Part shown: one piece after another, positions 9,993-18,769 of the stretch
How positions within the stretch are numbered: the stretch's first letter is position 1
Layout of the letters: every line of letters begins with the position of its first letter
Assembly (NCBI GenBank): GCA_900470965.1
Contig: UCCS01000171.1
Coordinates: forward strand, 1 to 40,323
Length of the DNA stretch: 40,323 nt
Direction: 5' to 3'
Origin: Hyphomicrobiales bacterium
Lineage (GTDB): Bacteria > Pseudomonadota > Alphaproteobacteria > Rhizobiales > Rhizobiaceae
The notes under the pieces: model-generated
The model's database searches: none
What the model was told of the DNA's origin: nothing
The model's input: the letters and a program-made list of their open reading frames with translations, nothing else
Program-made: the position numbers and the translations under genes

Positions 9993-10942
9993 CGCGCCTT
10001 CTCCCTGAGTTCGGAATAGAGATAGGGAACGATGATTGCCGAGATAGTCATCAGCATAATGATGGCGCTTGCGGAGCCGACAGCCATTTCATTCCGCTTG
10101 AACGTGTATTCGTACATGAAGTTGGACGGCAGCCAGGCCGAGCCGCCAGGGCCGCCCGATGTCAGTGCCACGACGAGGTCGTAGGACTTGATCGCCATGT
10201 GGGCGAGCACGATGAAGGCCGACAGAAAGATCGGCCGCAGCATCGGAATGACGATGCGCCGGTACATCTGGAAGGGCGATGCGCCGTCGATCTGCGCCGC
10301 CTTCATGATTTCGCCGTCGATGCCGCGCAGGCCCGCAAGAAACATCGCCATGACGAAGCCCGAAGCCTGCCAGACACCGGCGATGACGACGGTGTAGATG
10401 ACGAAATCCTTGTTCTTGATCCAGTCGAAGTGAAAGCTCGTCCAGCCGAAATGATGCAGCGTCTGCTCGAGCCCAAGGCCCGGATCGAGGAACCACTTCC
10501 AGGCAACGCCGGTCACGATGAAGGACAGCGCCATCGGATAGAGGAAGATCGGCCGCAATATGCCTTCGCCACGGATCTTCTGGTCGAGAAGGATTGCCAG
10601 CAGCAAGCCAAGCCCCAGGCAGATGAAGATGTAGAGGAAACCAAAGATCCCCATATTGGTGATCGATGTGTACCAGGAGGACGGCGGATCGCTTTCGAAG
10701 GTCCAGCGCCAGAGCCGCTGATAAGCGCGCGCCCCCGTAATTGCATAGGACGGAAAGGTCTTGGAATTGGTGAAGGAGAGATAGGCCGTCCAGACGATGA
10801 AGCCGTAGACGAAGATCACGGTGATCAGAAAACTCGGCGCCAATACGATCTTCGGCAGCGCATCCTGCAACCGGCCGCGAATGGACGCGCGGCTTGAAGA
10901 CTTCGACGTCAGGACCGGATCCGTGGTCGCAACTGTGGTCAT
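9989..10942 (-). CDS. Carbohydrate ABC transporter permease (MalF type), importer 2
   Basis: A 317-residue inner-membrane permease. The start is placed at 10942 (MTTVATTDPV), because GGGGAGGAG precedes it; a longer in-frame reading upstream runs into the intercistronic hairpin and has no family similarity. Membrane segments start near residue 33 (IVLAPSFLITVIFVYGFIVW), and the EAA-type loop is IMKAAQIDGASPFQMYRRIVIPM near 214-236. It pairs with the MalG-type subunit encoded four bases into its own stop. The binding protein of this operon resembles GtsA-type glucose/mannose binders, so a hexose or related sugar is a plausible substrate. Confidence 0.92.
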   Translation of the reverse strand: MTTVATTDPVLTSKSSSRASIRGRLQDALPKIVLAPSFLITVIFVYGFIVWTAYLSFTNSKTFPSYAITGARAYQRLWRWTFESDPPSSWYTSITNMGIFGFLYIFICLGLGLLLAILLDQKIRGEGILRPIFLYPMALSFIVTGVAWKWFLDPGLGLEQTLHHFGWTSFHFDWIKNKDFVIYTVVIAGVWQASGFVMAMFLAGLRGIDGEIMKAAQIDGASPFQMYRRIVIPMLRPIFLSAFIVLAHMAIKSYDLVVALTSGGPGGSAWLPSNFMYEYTFKRNEMAVGSASAIIMLMTISAIIVPYLYSELREKAR

Positions 10943-10975
10943 GTGATCATCTCCTCCCCGCATCGCAGGGGCTGC

Positions 10976-11003
10976 GGCTTTCCCGCAAGAGTACGGGAAA
11001 GCC
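10976..11003 (-). promoter_or_regulatory. Intercistronic stem-loop, importer 2
   Basis: Perfect 10-bp stem GGCTTTCCCG / CGGGAAAGCC with an 8-nt loop, 15 nt after the binding-protein stop and before the permease ribosome binding site. There is no U-run. As in importer 1, it probably stabilises the upstream binding-protein message or limits read-through into the permeases. Confidence 0.7.
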
Positions 11004-11018
11004 TTGATCGATGGGATA

Positions 11019-12278
11019 TTAGCGGGCGTCGTCGATGGCCGTGACGAGCTGCTTGACGGCTTCGTCGGAGGTCTTGATCTGACCATGGACGAACTTCGAG
11101 ACGACGTCCTTATAGGCGTTGGCGATCGCCGGAGGAGCACCATAGCCCTGAGCGAGCGAGCCGAACAGAGTGCCGCCTTCGTTGGCAGCCTTCAGGTCGG
11201 CAATGCCCTTCTTGCCGCAAGCGTCGAAAGCCGTATCCGGAACGTCGGTACGGGCCGGAACCGAACCCTTGACGACGTTGAAAGCGGACTGGAAGCTCTT
11301 GGAAAGCGTAGCCTTGGCAAGCGCCACCTGAGCGGCCTTGCGGTCGTCAGGAACGTTGAACATGCCGAACATGTCGGAGTTGTAGACCACGCTGCCATCG
11401 GTGCCCGGGAAGCGATAGCACAGGAAGTCGGTATTCGGCTTCTTCTTGGCGGCAACGAATTCGCCCTTCGCCCAGTCGCCCATGACCTGGACGAGAGCAT
11501 CGCCCTTGATGACCATGGCAGTCGCCAGATTCCAGTCGCGGCCCGAGAAATTCGGGTCGACATACTTGATGATCTTGGCGAGATTGTCGAACGACTTCTT
11601 CATCGTGTCAGACTTCAGCGATTCCTCGTCGAGGTCGTTGAAAGCCTTCTTGTAGAATTCCGGACCGCCGGTCGACAGCACGATGGAGTCGAACATCGTG
11701 GCTTCCTGCCAGTTCTGACCGCCGAGCGCGAGCGGGATGACGCCGGCTGCCTTTGCCTTGTCGAGCAGAGCGATCAGGTCGTCGAAGGTCTTCGGCTGCT
11801 TGCCGCCGATCTTGTCCATGACGGACTTGTTGATCCACAGCCAGTTGACGGAGTGAACGTTCACAGGAGCTGCGACCCACTTGCCGTCATAGACGGAGAA
11901 CTTCTGGAGTGCGGCCGGAACAGACTTGTCCCAGCCTTCTTTCTTGGCCGTTTCCGTCAGATCGCCCATGACGCCAGCCTGGGCGTAATCGAGCACGGTA
12001 TAGCCGAGCATCTGAGAAGCAGTCGGATAGGTGCCCGCGGCAACCATCGCCTTCAGCGCGGTCATGGCTGCGTCGCCGCCACCGCCTGCGACCGGTACGT
12101 CCTTCCAGGCAAAGCCTTCCTTAGCGAGGTCCTGCTTCAGCACGTTGAGCGCCGCGGCTTCACCGCCGGACGTCCACCAGTGCAGCATCTGAACTTCTTT
12201 AACGTCAGCCGCGTGAGCGCTGCCGAAACCAGCCATCATCACGACAGCAAGAGCTGCCGAGCTCAAAAACTTGCGCAT
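11019..12278 (-). CDS. Sugar-binding protein of ABC importer 2 (GtsA-like)
   Basis: A 419-residue periplasmic binding protein. The signal peptide is MRKFLSSAALAVVMMAGFGS plus AHA. The mature N-terminus holds VQMLHWWTSGGEAAALNVLK, a segment I associate with the glucose/mannose-binding GtsA group of proteobacteria. Two cysteines (FLCYRF near 290 and FDACGKKG near 364) could form a disulfide. The ATG at 12278 follows GGGAGGA. It is the first gene of the leftward operon; a CG-centred palindrome at 12393-12408 upstream is a likely operator for the divergent LacI-family protein. Glucose or mannose is the best family guess; this is not proven by the sequence. Confidence 0.92.
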   Translation of the reverse strand: MRKFLSSAALAVVMMAGFGSAHAADVKEVQMLHWWTSGGEAAALNVLKQDLAKEGFAWKDVPVAGGGGDAAMTALKAMVAAGTYPTASQMLGYTVLDYAQAGVMGDLTETAKKEGWDKSVPAALQKFSVYDGKWVAAPVNVHSVNWLWINKSVMDKIGGKQPKTFDDLIALLDKAKAAGVIPLALGGQNWQEATMFDSIVLSTGGPEFYKKAFNDLDEESLKSDTMKKSFDNLAKIIKYVDPNFSGRDWNLATAMVIKGDALVQVMGDWAKGEFVAAKKKPNTDFLCYRFPGTDGSVVYNSDMFGMFNVPDDRKAAQVALAKATLSKSFQSAFNVVKGSVPARTDVPDTAFDACGKKGIADLKAANEGGTLFGSLAQGYGAPPAIANAYKDVVSKFVHGQIKTSDEAVKQLVTAIDDAR

Positions 12279-12583
12279 GAATATCCTCCCGTTCGTAAGT
12301 GGCGGCGAGACCCACCTCGGCCGCCACGATGTCTTCCGCCGTGAGGGCGGCTAAACACCACACTACACCGCACCTCCCAGCGCGGTTAACAATTTAAAAC
12401 GTTATAAACGCGGTCACGTCAAGTCCTTCCTCGACTCCCGAGAAAAATATGATTAGTCCGATAAATATTGATTTTATTTGCCTTTTTTCTGATCGCCTAA
12501 GAAACTGTAAAAATTTAAATCGTTTGCATTGATTGATTGCGTGCCGGTTTCATCGTGTTATTGTAGCCGCGATCCAGCACGGA
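12279..12583. promoter_or_regulatory. Divergent promoter region of importer 2 and the second lacI-type gene
   Basis: A 305-bp AT-rich gap with no gene. It holds TTTAAAACGTTATAAA at 12393-12408, a 16-bp CG-centred palindrome with one mismatched pair, overlapping a possible leftward promoter (TTGACG at 12417-12422 on the minus strand). A second CG-centred, weaker inverted sequence lies at 12513-12530 and contains AATCGTTTGCA, the 11-mer also found ahead of the Gfo/Idh gene. These are likely LacI-family operators controlling the binding-protein operon and autoregulating the regulator. Confidence 0.65.
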
Positions 12584-13645
12584 ATGTCCCCAGTGACCGA
12601 ATCGTCCCAACTGCAACGCGGTGAAAATCCGGATGGTGCGCAAAAGCGCGGCAAGCCGACCTTGCGTACCATCGCGACATTGACCGGTCTTGCGGTGACG
12701 ACGGTTTCGCGCGCACTCAGCGACGCGCCGCAAATATCAGTTGAGACGCGCGAGCGCGTCCATCGCATTGCCCGCGAGATCGGCTACCTGCCGGACCGGG
12801 CTGCCCAGCGCCTCAAGACAGGCCGCACCAACGTCATCAGCATTCTTCTCGACCCGCATCAGGAAGTGGTCGGCTTCGGCACGGCCATTATGTACGGCAT
12901 CGCCAAGGTGCTGAAAGAGACATCCTATCACCTCGTCGTCGCCCCGAACTTCCTGTCGACGACGGATCTCGAAGCGGCAGAATATATCGTCCGCAACAAT
13001 TTCGCAGACGGCCTGATCTTCACGCGGACGGAACCCTTCGATGCGAGGGTGCGGATGCTGCAGGAGGTCGGCTTTCCCTTCGTGTCCCACGGGCGCACCG
13101 AATTTTCGACGCCGCATCCCTACGTCGATTACGACAATTATGCTTTCGCCTATGAAGCCACGCGGCGCCTGATCGCCAAGGGCAGGAAGAAGGTTACGGT
13201 CATCATGCCGCCGAAGCGGCTGACCTTCAGCCAGCACATCCTTCATGGCTTCATGACCGCCGTGCGCGAGGCCGGCGTCGCCTACGAGATATCGGAAGCG
13301 GTCACGCTCGATTCACCGGCCAACGAGATCAGGGATTTCTTCCGCGCCCGCGCCGCAGCCCCCGATGTTCCCGATGGCTTTGTCTGCCCGGGCGAGGTTT
13401 CCGCGCTGGCGCTTGTCAGTGCCATGGGCGATGCGGGCCACGTCCTGGCGGAGGACTATGATATCGTTGCTAAGGAGACGTCACATCTCCTCACGCATCT
13501 TCAGCCGAAGATCGAAACCATCTACGAGGATCTGGTCGAGGCAGGCGAACATCTCGGCCAGATGCTTCTCCAGCGCATCAGCAATCCGGCAGCGGAGAGC
13601 CAGAGCCTGCTCCTGCCACCGCAGATCAATTTTCCGGTGGCCTAA
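12584..13645 (+). CDS. LacI-family transcriptional regulator, importer 2
   Basis: A 353-residue repressor. Unusually for the family, about 23 residues (MSPVTESSQLQRGENPDGAQ...) precede the DNA-binding domain. The helix-turn-helix is PTLRTIATLTGLAVTTVSRA and the hinge region is PDRAAQRLKTGRTN. A sugar-sensing domain follows, with a family-typical YVDYDNYAFAYEATRRLIAKG segment. The start at 12584 is tentative; GTG at 12593 is another choice and no strong ribosome binding site is seen. It is divergent from importer 2 and its 3' end overlaps the adenylate cyclase gene by four bases. It should repress importer 2 through the palindromes in the divergent region. Confidence 0.9.
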   Translation: MSPVTESSQLQRGENPDGAQKRGKPTLRTIATLTGLAVTTVSRALSDAPQISVETRERVHRIAREIGYLPDRAAQRLKTGRTNVISILLDPHQEVVGFGTAIMYGIAKVLKETSYHLVVAPNFLSTTDLEAAEYIVRNNFADGLIFTRTEPFDARVRMLQEVGFPFVSHGRTEFSTPHPYVDYDNYAFAYEATRRLIAKGRKKVTVIMPPKRLTFSQHILHGFMTAVREAGVAYEISEAVTLDSPANEIRDFFRARAAAPDVPDGFVCPGEVSALALVSAMGDAGHVLAEDYDIVAKETSHLLTHLQPKIETIYEDLVEAGEHLGQMLLQRISNPAAESQSLLLPPQINFPVA

Positions 13646-14889
13646 GCCGCGTCACGACCGTTTATCGGCTTCTCGCGGAAGGCAAAGACGTCGACCGGCT
13701 CTCCGAGCCCGCGCAGCGGAAAGGTGCCGAGATTGTCCATCTCTTCAGTGCAGGTCGCCATCTCAACGAAAGCGCGCGACAGAAGCACCGGCCGCTTGAC
13801 CTCCTTGGTCAAGGTTTCAAGCCGCGAGGCGACGTTGACTGCTGGGCCGATGACGGTGAAATCCAGCCGCCGACGCGAACCGATATTGCCGTACATGACG
13901 TCGCCGACGTGGACGCCGACGCCGTAGCGCAGCGGATCACGTCCCAAACGCTGATGTTGCTCATTCAGTTTCGCCATCGCCTCCTGCCCTTCACGGATCG
14001 CCGTCAGCAGATCCTCGCAGGCCGAAGGCTTCGACAGCGGGAAGATAGCAAGCAGTCCGTCACCCATGAATTTCAGGATTTCGCCTCCATGCCGCTCGAT
14101 CGGATCGGACATGGCATCGAAATAGTCGTTGAGCAACTGGATCACGTCATCGCGCGGCCAGAGATCGGAGATCGCCGTGAAATCGCGCAGGTCGCAGATC
14201 ATGATCGCCGCGCCGACGGTCGTGCCGCTGCCGCGGGTGATGACGCCGGAGAGAATCTGTTCGCTCGCATGCGGCCCGACATAAGTCTGCAGCAGCGTGC
14301 GCGCCATGATGTTCTTGAGCCGGATCTCGCTGACGAGAGTGAGAGCCGGCAGCAGATCGCGCAGGAAATCCACGTGTTCGCCGGTAAAACCGCCTGGCCT
14401 ATTGGTGGAGAACGTAACGACGTGGCGCTTGTCGAACGTATGATCGATCGGCCAGGCGATATATTCGGAATAGCCGTCGTCGCGCAGTTCCTGGTAGAAG
14501 GGATAGTCGTCGCCCTCCCATAAATCCTCAAGGTTCTTCCGCACCTCGTTGGCGCCTTTGTGGATCTCGTTGACCGGGCTATTGAGGAATTGCGGCGTGG
14601 TTTCCACCCCGTAAGCAAAGGTGTCGATCTTTGCCTCTTCCATGCCTTCCACCCACAGGATGCGAGCGCCGATCCATTGCGGATGGTTCGTGCGGAAATG
14701 CAAGCTCGACCGGTTCACCGGCACGCCGGCTGCCAGCAGCCGCTTGCACATCTCCACCAGGATATTGTCGATGAAACGCTCGTTGCGGGTCTCGTTGATC
14801 AGCCAATCGAGAATTCGGCGCCTGCGGATTGGCCAGACGCCTTCGGCAGCTTCACTTGCCGGATCAGTCGCTTCGAAAGAGGGCCTCAT
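13642..14889 (-). CDS. Class III adenylate/guanylate cyclase
   Basis: A 415-residue protein, apparently soluble. The N-terminal part of about 200 residues is a sensory region I do not assign. The C-terminal cyclase domain (about 222-400) has the metal-binding aspartates D233 (ICDLRDFT) and D277 (KFMGDG). The base-selecting pair K273 and D343 (RLDFTVIG) points to ATP, so cyclic AMP. N352 and R356 complete the transition-state residues. The catalytic set is therefore intact. The ATG at 14889 follows GGGAG. It lies downstream of nrdF on the same strand but 93 nt away, with an inverted repeat between. Rhizobia carry many such cyclases; the signal is unknown. Confidence 0.9.
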   Translation of the reverse strand: MRPSFEATDPASEAAEGVWPIRRRRILDWLINETRNERFIDNILVEMCKRLLAAGVPVNRSSLHFRTNHPQWIGARILWVEGMEEAKIDTFAYGVETTPQFLNSPVNEIHKGANEVRKNLEDLWEGDDYPFYQELRDDGYSEYIAWPIDHTFDKRHVVTFSTNRPGGFTGEHVDFLRDLLPALTLVSEIRLKNIMARTLLQTYVGPHASEQILSGVITRGSGTTVGAAIMICDLRDFTAISDLWPRDDVIQLLNDYFDAMSDPIERHGGEILKFMGDGLLAIFPLSKPSACEDLLTAIREGQEAMAKLNEQHQRLGRDPLRYGVGVHVGDVMYGNIGSRRRLDFTVIGPAVNVASRLETLTKEVKRPVLLSRAFVEMATCTEEMDNLGTFPLRGLGEPVDVFAFREKPINGRDAA

Positions 14890-14906
14890 AAAAAACTCCC
14901 GCTACG

Positions 14907-14939
14907 CCACATTCAACGAATACACCGCGCTGAATGTGG
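14907..14939. repeat. Inverted repeat between nrdF and the cyclase gene
   Basis: CCACATTCA and TGAATGTGG form perfect 9-bp arms around a 15-nt centre. It stands between the nrdF stop and the cyclase ribosome binding site. With no U-run on either strand, it may be a weak terminator of the nrd operon or an operator. Confidence 0.5.
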
Positions 14940-14982
14940 GCGATAGCGGACCGAATGATAAGAGGCTTCGTAAAGATAAACC

Positions 14983-15957
14983 TCAGAAATCCCAGTCTTC
15001 GTCCTCGGTCGCTACCGCCTTGCCGATGACGTAGGACGAGCCGGAGCCGGAGAAGAAGTCGTGGTTCTCATCCGCATTCGGCGAAAGAGCCGAGAGGATC
15101 GCCGGGTTGACCTTGCAGGCTTCGGCCGGGAACAGCGCCTCATAACCGAGGTTCATCAGCGCCTTGTTCGCATTGTAATGCAGGAACTTCTTGACGTCCT
15201 CGGTCAGCCCGACGCCGTCATAGAGCGCTTCCGTATATTTCGCTTCGTTGTCGTAGAGCTCGAGCAGCAGGTCGAAGGCAAAATCCTTGATCTCCTGGCG
15301 TCGCTCTCCGGAAAGCTTTTCAAGTCCGCGCTGGAACTTGTAGCCGATATAATAGCCGTGCACGGCCTCGTCGCGGATGATGAGGCGGATCATGTCGGCC
15401 GTGTTGGTGAGCTTAGCGCGGCTCGACCAGTACATCGGCAGATAGAAGCCGGAATAGAAGAGGAAGCTTTCGAGGAAGACGCTCGCAACCTTCTTCTTCA
15501 GAGAATCGCCGGAGGCATAATGCTCCATGATCAGCGCCGACTTCTTCTGCAGGAACTCGTTCTCCTCCGACCAGCGATAGGCATCGTCGACATCAGGCGT
15601 CAGGCAGAGTGTCGAGAAGATCGAGGAATAGGAGCGTGCATGCACCGCTTCCATGAAGGAGATGTTGGAGAGCACCGCCTCCTCATGCGGCGTCGCCGCA
15701 TCCGCCATCAGCTTCACCGAGCCGACACCGTTCTGGATCGTATCGAGCAGCGTCAGCCCGGTGAAGACGCGGATCGTCAGCTGCTGCTCGGCCGGCGTCA
15801 GTGTCCCCCAGGAGGGAATGTCGTTCGACAGCGGCACCTTTTCCGGCAGCCAGAAATTGCCGGTCAGACGGTTCCAGACTTCGAGATCCTTGTCGTCCTC
15901 GATACGGTTCCAGTTGATGGCGCGCACGCGGCTGACCGGTTTGAATTGCATGTTCAT
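14983..15957 (-). CDS. nrdF: Class Ib ribonucleotide reductase beta subunit NrdF
   Basis: A 324-residue radical-generating subunit that makes dNTPs together with NrdE. All dimetal ligands are present: D72, E103, H106, E163, E197 and H200, with the radical tyrosine Y110 in HARSYSS. These match Salmonella NrdF numbering plus five throughout. The start at 15957 (MNMQFKPVSR) is chosen because GGAG sits six bases upstream; the adjacent ATG at 15960 is also possible. The C-terminus ends DEDWDF, the acidic/aromatic tail that docks on NrdE. It is the last gene of nrdHIEF, 16 nt past nrdE. The metal would be Mn with NrdI help, or Fe. Confidence 0.97.
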   Translation of the reverse strand: MNMQFKPVSRVRAINWNRIEDDKDLEVWNRLTGNFWLPEKVPLSNDIPSWGTLTPAEQQLTIRVFTGLTLLDTIQNGVGSVKLMADAATPHEEAVLSNISFMEAVHARSYSSIFSTLCLTPDVDDAYRWSEENEFLQKKSALIMEHYASGDSLKKKVASVFLESFLFYSGFYLPMYWSSRAKLTNTADMIRLIIRDEAVHGYYIGYKFQRGLEKLSGERRQEIKDFAFDLLLELYDNEAKYTEALYDGVGLTEDVKKFLHYNANKALMNLGYEALFPAEACKVNPAILSALSPNADENHDFFSGSGSSYVIGKAVATEDEDWDF

Positions 15958-15973
15958 CATTATCTCCGGTCGT

Positions 15974-18124
15974 TTAAAGCGCGCAGGATACGCAGCCCTG
16001 CACCTCGGTGCCGGACAGCGCCATCTGGCGAAGGCGGATGTAGTAGATCGTCTTGATGCCCTTCTTCCAGGCATAGATCTGGGCGCGGTTGATGTCGCGC
16101 GTCGTTGCCGTGTCGCGGAAGAACAGCGTCAGCGACAGGCCCTGATCGACATGTTGGGTAGCCGCAGCATAGGTGTCGATGATCTTGTCTGGCCCGATCT
16201 CGTAGGCATCCTGATAGTAGTCGAGATTGTCGTTGGTCATGAACGGCGCCGGGTAGTAGACGCGGCCGATCTTGCCTTCCTTGCGGATCTCGATCTTCGA
16301 GACGATCGGATGGATCGAGGAAGTCGAGTGGTTGATATAGGAAATCGAGCCCGTCGGCGGCACCGCCTGCAGGTTCTGGTTATAGAGGCCGGAGGCCATC
16401 ACGGCCTTCTTCAGCTCCAGCCAGTCTTCCTGCGTCGGGATATGAATGCCGGCACCGTCGAAAAGCGCCTGAACCTTCTCGGTCGCCGGCTTCCATTCCT
16501 GCTCGGTATATTTGTCGAAATATTCGCCAGAGGCATATTTCGAATTCTCGAAGCCCTTGAAGCTCGCACCACGCTCGACTGCCAGACGGTTGGAGGCGCG
16601 CAGCGCGTGATAGGTCACCGTGTAGAAATAGATATTGGTGAAATCGACGCCCTCTTCCGAACCGTAATGGATGCGCTCGCGGGCGAGGTATCCATGCAGG
16701 TTCATCTGGCCAAGGCCGATCGCGTGGCTGTCGTCATTGCCCTTCTCGATCGAAGGTACGGATGAGATGTGGCTCATGTCAGAAACGGCCGTCAGCGCGC
16801 GGATCGAGGTCTCGATCGTCTTGCCAAAATCGGCCGAATCCATCGCCATGGCGATATTCAGCGAACCGAGATTGCACGAGATATCCTTGCCCATCGTCTT
16901 GTAGGAAAGGTCGTCGTTGAAGGTGCTCGCTTCGCTGACCTGCAGGATTTCGGAGCAGAGATTGCTCATGCTGATGCGGCCGGCAATCGGGTTTGCCCGG
17001 TTCACCGTGTCTTCGAACATGATGTAGGGATAACCGCTCTCGAACTGAATTTCGGCAATCACCTGGAAGAATTCGCGCGCCTTGATTTTCTTCTTGGTGA
17101 TACGGGCATCCGCCACCATCTCACGGTACTTCTCCGTCACGGATATCTCGGTGAAGGGCACGCCATAGACCCGCTCCACGTCATAGGGCGAGAAGAGGTA
17201 CATATCCTCATTGTTCTTGGCGAGTTCGAAAGTGATGTCGGGCACGACGACGCCGAGCGACAGCGTCTTGATGCGGATCTTCTCGTCGGCATTTTCGCGC
17301 TTGGTATCAAGGAAGCGCATGATGTCGGGGTGATGGGCGTTGAGATAAACGGCACCCGCGCCCTGCCGAGCACCGAGCTGGTTGGCGTAGGAGAACGAGT
17401 CTTCGAGCAGCTTCATGACGGGGATGATGCCGGAAGACTGGTTTTCGATCTGCTTGATTGGCGCACCAGCCTCGCGGATGTTCGTCAGCGATAGCGCCAC
17501 ACCACCGCCGCGCTTGGAAAGCTGCAGCGCCGAATTGATGGAGCGGCCGATCGATTCCATATTGTCTTCGACACGCAGCAGAAAGCACGAGACGAGCTCG
17601 CCGCGCTGCTTCTTGCCGGCATTGAGGAAGGTTGGCGTTGCCGGCTGAAAGCGGCCGGTGATGATCTCTTCGACCAGATCACGGGCAAGCTGTTCATTGC
17701 CTTCGGCAAGTGCCAGCGCCACCATGCAGATACGATCCTCGTAGCGCTCAAGATAGCGCTTACCGTCGAAGGTCTTCAGCGTATAGCTGGTGTAATATTT
17801 GAAGGCGCCGAGGAAGGTCGGAAAACGGAACTTCTTGGCATAGGCTTCGTCGAACAGGTCGCGGACGAAGTTGAAGGAATACTGATCGAGCACTTCCTGC
17901 TCGTAATAGCCTTCAGTGACCAGATAATCGAGCTTCTCCCGGAGATTATGGAAGAACACCGTGTTCTGGTTCACGTGCTGCAGGAAATACTGCTTGGCCG
18001 CCATGCGGTCCTTGTCGAGCTGGATCTTGCCCTGCTCGTCATAGAGGTTCAGCATCGCGTTCAGCGCGTGATAATCCAGCGCGTCCGCTGCCTTTAGCGG
18101 TTTTGCGCCCGCATCCCGCGTCAA
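15974..18124 (-). CDS. nrdE: Class Ib ribonucleotide reductase alpha subunit NrdE
   Basis: The catalytic subunit, 716 residues, reduces ribonucleoside diphosphates. It contains the active-site segment DISCNLGSLNIAM, and the C-terminal redox pair CVSC in EVQGCVSCAL that receives electrons from NrdH. The start is taken as TTG at 18124 (MTRDAGAKPLKAADALDYHA), overlapping the nrdI stop in TTGA, with AGGA five bases upstream. The open frame extends 89 codons further inside nrdI, but that part is an out-of-frame reading of nrdI and not protein-like. The tight overlap implies translational coupling with NrdI. Class Ib enzymes lack the ATP-cone at the N-terminus, as here. Confidence 0.96.
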   Translation of the reverse strand: MTRDAGAKPLKAADALDYHALNAMLNLYDEQGKIQLDKDRMAAKQYFLQHVNQNTVFFHNLREKLDYLVTEGYYEQEVLDQYSFNFVRDLFDEAYAKKFRFPTFLGAFKYYTSYTLKTFDGKRYLERYEDRICMVALALAEGNEQLARDLVEEIITGRFQPATPTFLNAGKKQRGELVSCFLLRVEDNMESIGRSINSALQLSKRGGGVALSLTNIREAGAPIKQIENQSSGIIPVMKLLEDSFSYANQLGARQGAGAVYLNAHHPDIMRFLDTKRENADEKIRIKTLSLGVVVPDITFELAKNNEDMYLFSPYDVERVYGVPFTEISVTEKYREMVADARITKKKIKAREFFQVIAEIQFESGYPYIMFEDTVNRANPIAGRISMSNLCSEILQVSEASTFNDDLSYKTMGKDISCNLGSLNIAMAMDSADFGKTIETSIRALTAVSDMSHISSVPSIEKGNDDSHAIGLGQMNLHGYLARERIHYGSEEGVDFTNIYFYTVTYHALRASNRLAVERGASFKGFENSKYASGEYFDKYTEQEWKPATEKVQALFDGAGIHIPTQEDWLELKKAVMASGLYNQNLQAVPPTGSISYINHSTSSIHPIVSKIEIRKEGKIGRVYYPAPFMTNDNLDYYQDAYEIGPDKIIDTYAAATQHVDQGLSLTLFFRDTATTRDINRAQIYAWKKGIKTIYYIRLRQMALSGTEVQGCVSCAL

Positions 18125-18534
18125 ATTTGTTCCTGTGTCCAAAATCGTCCCATCCCGTCTTTGACATTGGCGACATCCTCGGCAGTCCCCAGAAGCTCGA
18201 ACCGGTAGAGGTAAGGCACCTGACATTTCTGCGAGATCACGTCGCCGGCAAGCCCATAGGTCTCGCCGAAATTGCTGTTGCCCGCAGCAATGACGCCACG
18301 GATGTTGGAGCGGTTTTCCGCATCGTTGAGGAAACGGATCACCTGCTTGGGCACGGCTCCCTTTACGATCCCGGGGCCGCCATCCCCGCAATAGGTGGGC
18401 GAGATCAGCACATAGGGTTCGCGAATGTGGATGTCTTCAACGCCGACGGGAATGCGCGCCGCGCGCAGTCCCAGCTTCTCGACGAAACGACGGGTATTCT
18501 CGGACCGGCTGGAATAATAGACGATCAGGCCCAC
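18121..18534 (-). CDS. nrdI: NrdI flavodoxin-like activator of class Ib RNR
   Basis: A 137-residue flavodoxin-like protein starting MGLIVYYSSRSENTRRFVEK, the FMN-binding phosphate loop of NrdI. PTYCGDG near 47-53 and IAAGNSNFGETYGLAGD near 84-100 are the other FMN loops. NrdI supplies the oxidant that assembles the Mn(III)2-tyrosyl radical cofactor in NrdF. The start codon is GTG at 18534, with GGAGAAG upstream. It lies 13 nt after nrdH and its stop overlaps the nrdE start. Length and motifs are normal for the family. Confidence 0.97.
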   Translation of the reverse strand: MGLIVYYSSRSENTRRFVEKLGLRAARIPVGVEDIHIREPYVLISPTYCGDGGPGIVKGAVPKQVIRFLNDAENRSNIRGVIAAGNSNFGETYGLAGDVISQKCQVPYLYRFELLGTAEDVANVKDGMGRFWTQEQI

Positions 18535-18547
18535 CGCTCTTCTCCGA

Positions 18548-18769
18548 TCAGGAGAGCGCGCTGATCATATCGGGACGGAAACCCGCCCAGTGGCTCTCGC
18601 CGGCAACGACGACCGGAACCTGCATGTAGCCCATGCCGCGAACGCGATCGAGCGCGTCGGCATCCTCGGAGATATCGACGATCTGATAGTCGACGCCCAG
18701 GCGGTCGAGGGCGCGGTAGGTGGCGGTGCACTGAACGCAGGCAGGCTTGCTGTAAACGGTAACGCTCAT
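18548..18769 (-). CDS. nrdH: NrdH glutaredoxin-like electron donor
   Basis: A 73-residue thioredoxin-fold protein with the redox motif CVQC near residue 11 (SKPACVQCTATYRAL). WAGFRPDMI near the C-terminus is the NrdH signature. It is reduced by thioredoxin reductase and passes electrons to NrdE. The start at 18769 (MSVTVYSK) leaves a normal distance to GAGGAA; the neighbouring ATG at 18772 is one codon longer and too close. It is the first gene of nrdHIEF, which lies behind a cobalamin riboswitch and an NrdR-type box. Confidence 0.97.
   Translation of the reverse strand: MSVTVYSKPACVQCTATYRALDRLGVDYQIVDISEDADALDRVRGMGYMQVPVVVAGESHWAGFRPDMISALS

Noticed and set aside
18125..18391. N-terminal extension of NrdE by 89 codons
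   Set aside because: It is an alternative-frame reading of nrdI with Arg-rich, low-quality protein sequence; class Ib NrdE starts at MTRDAGAK, overlapping the nrdI stop.
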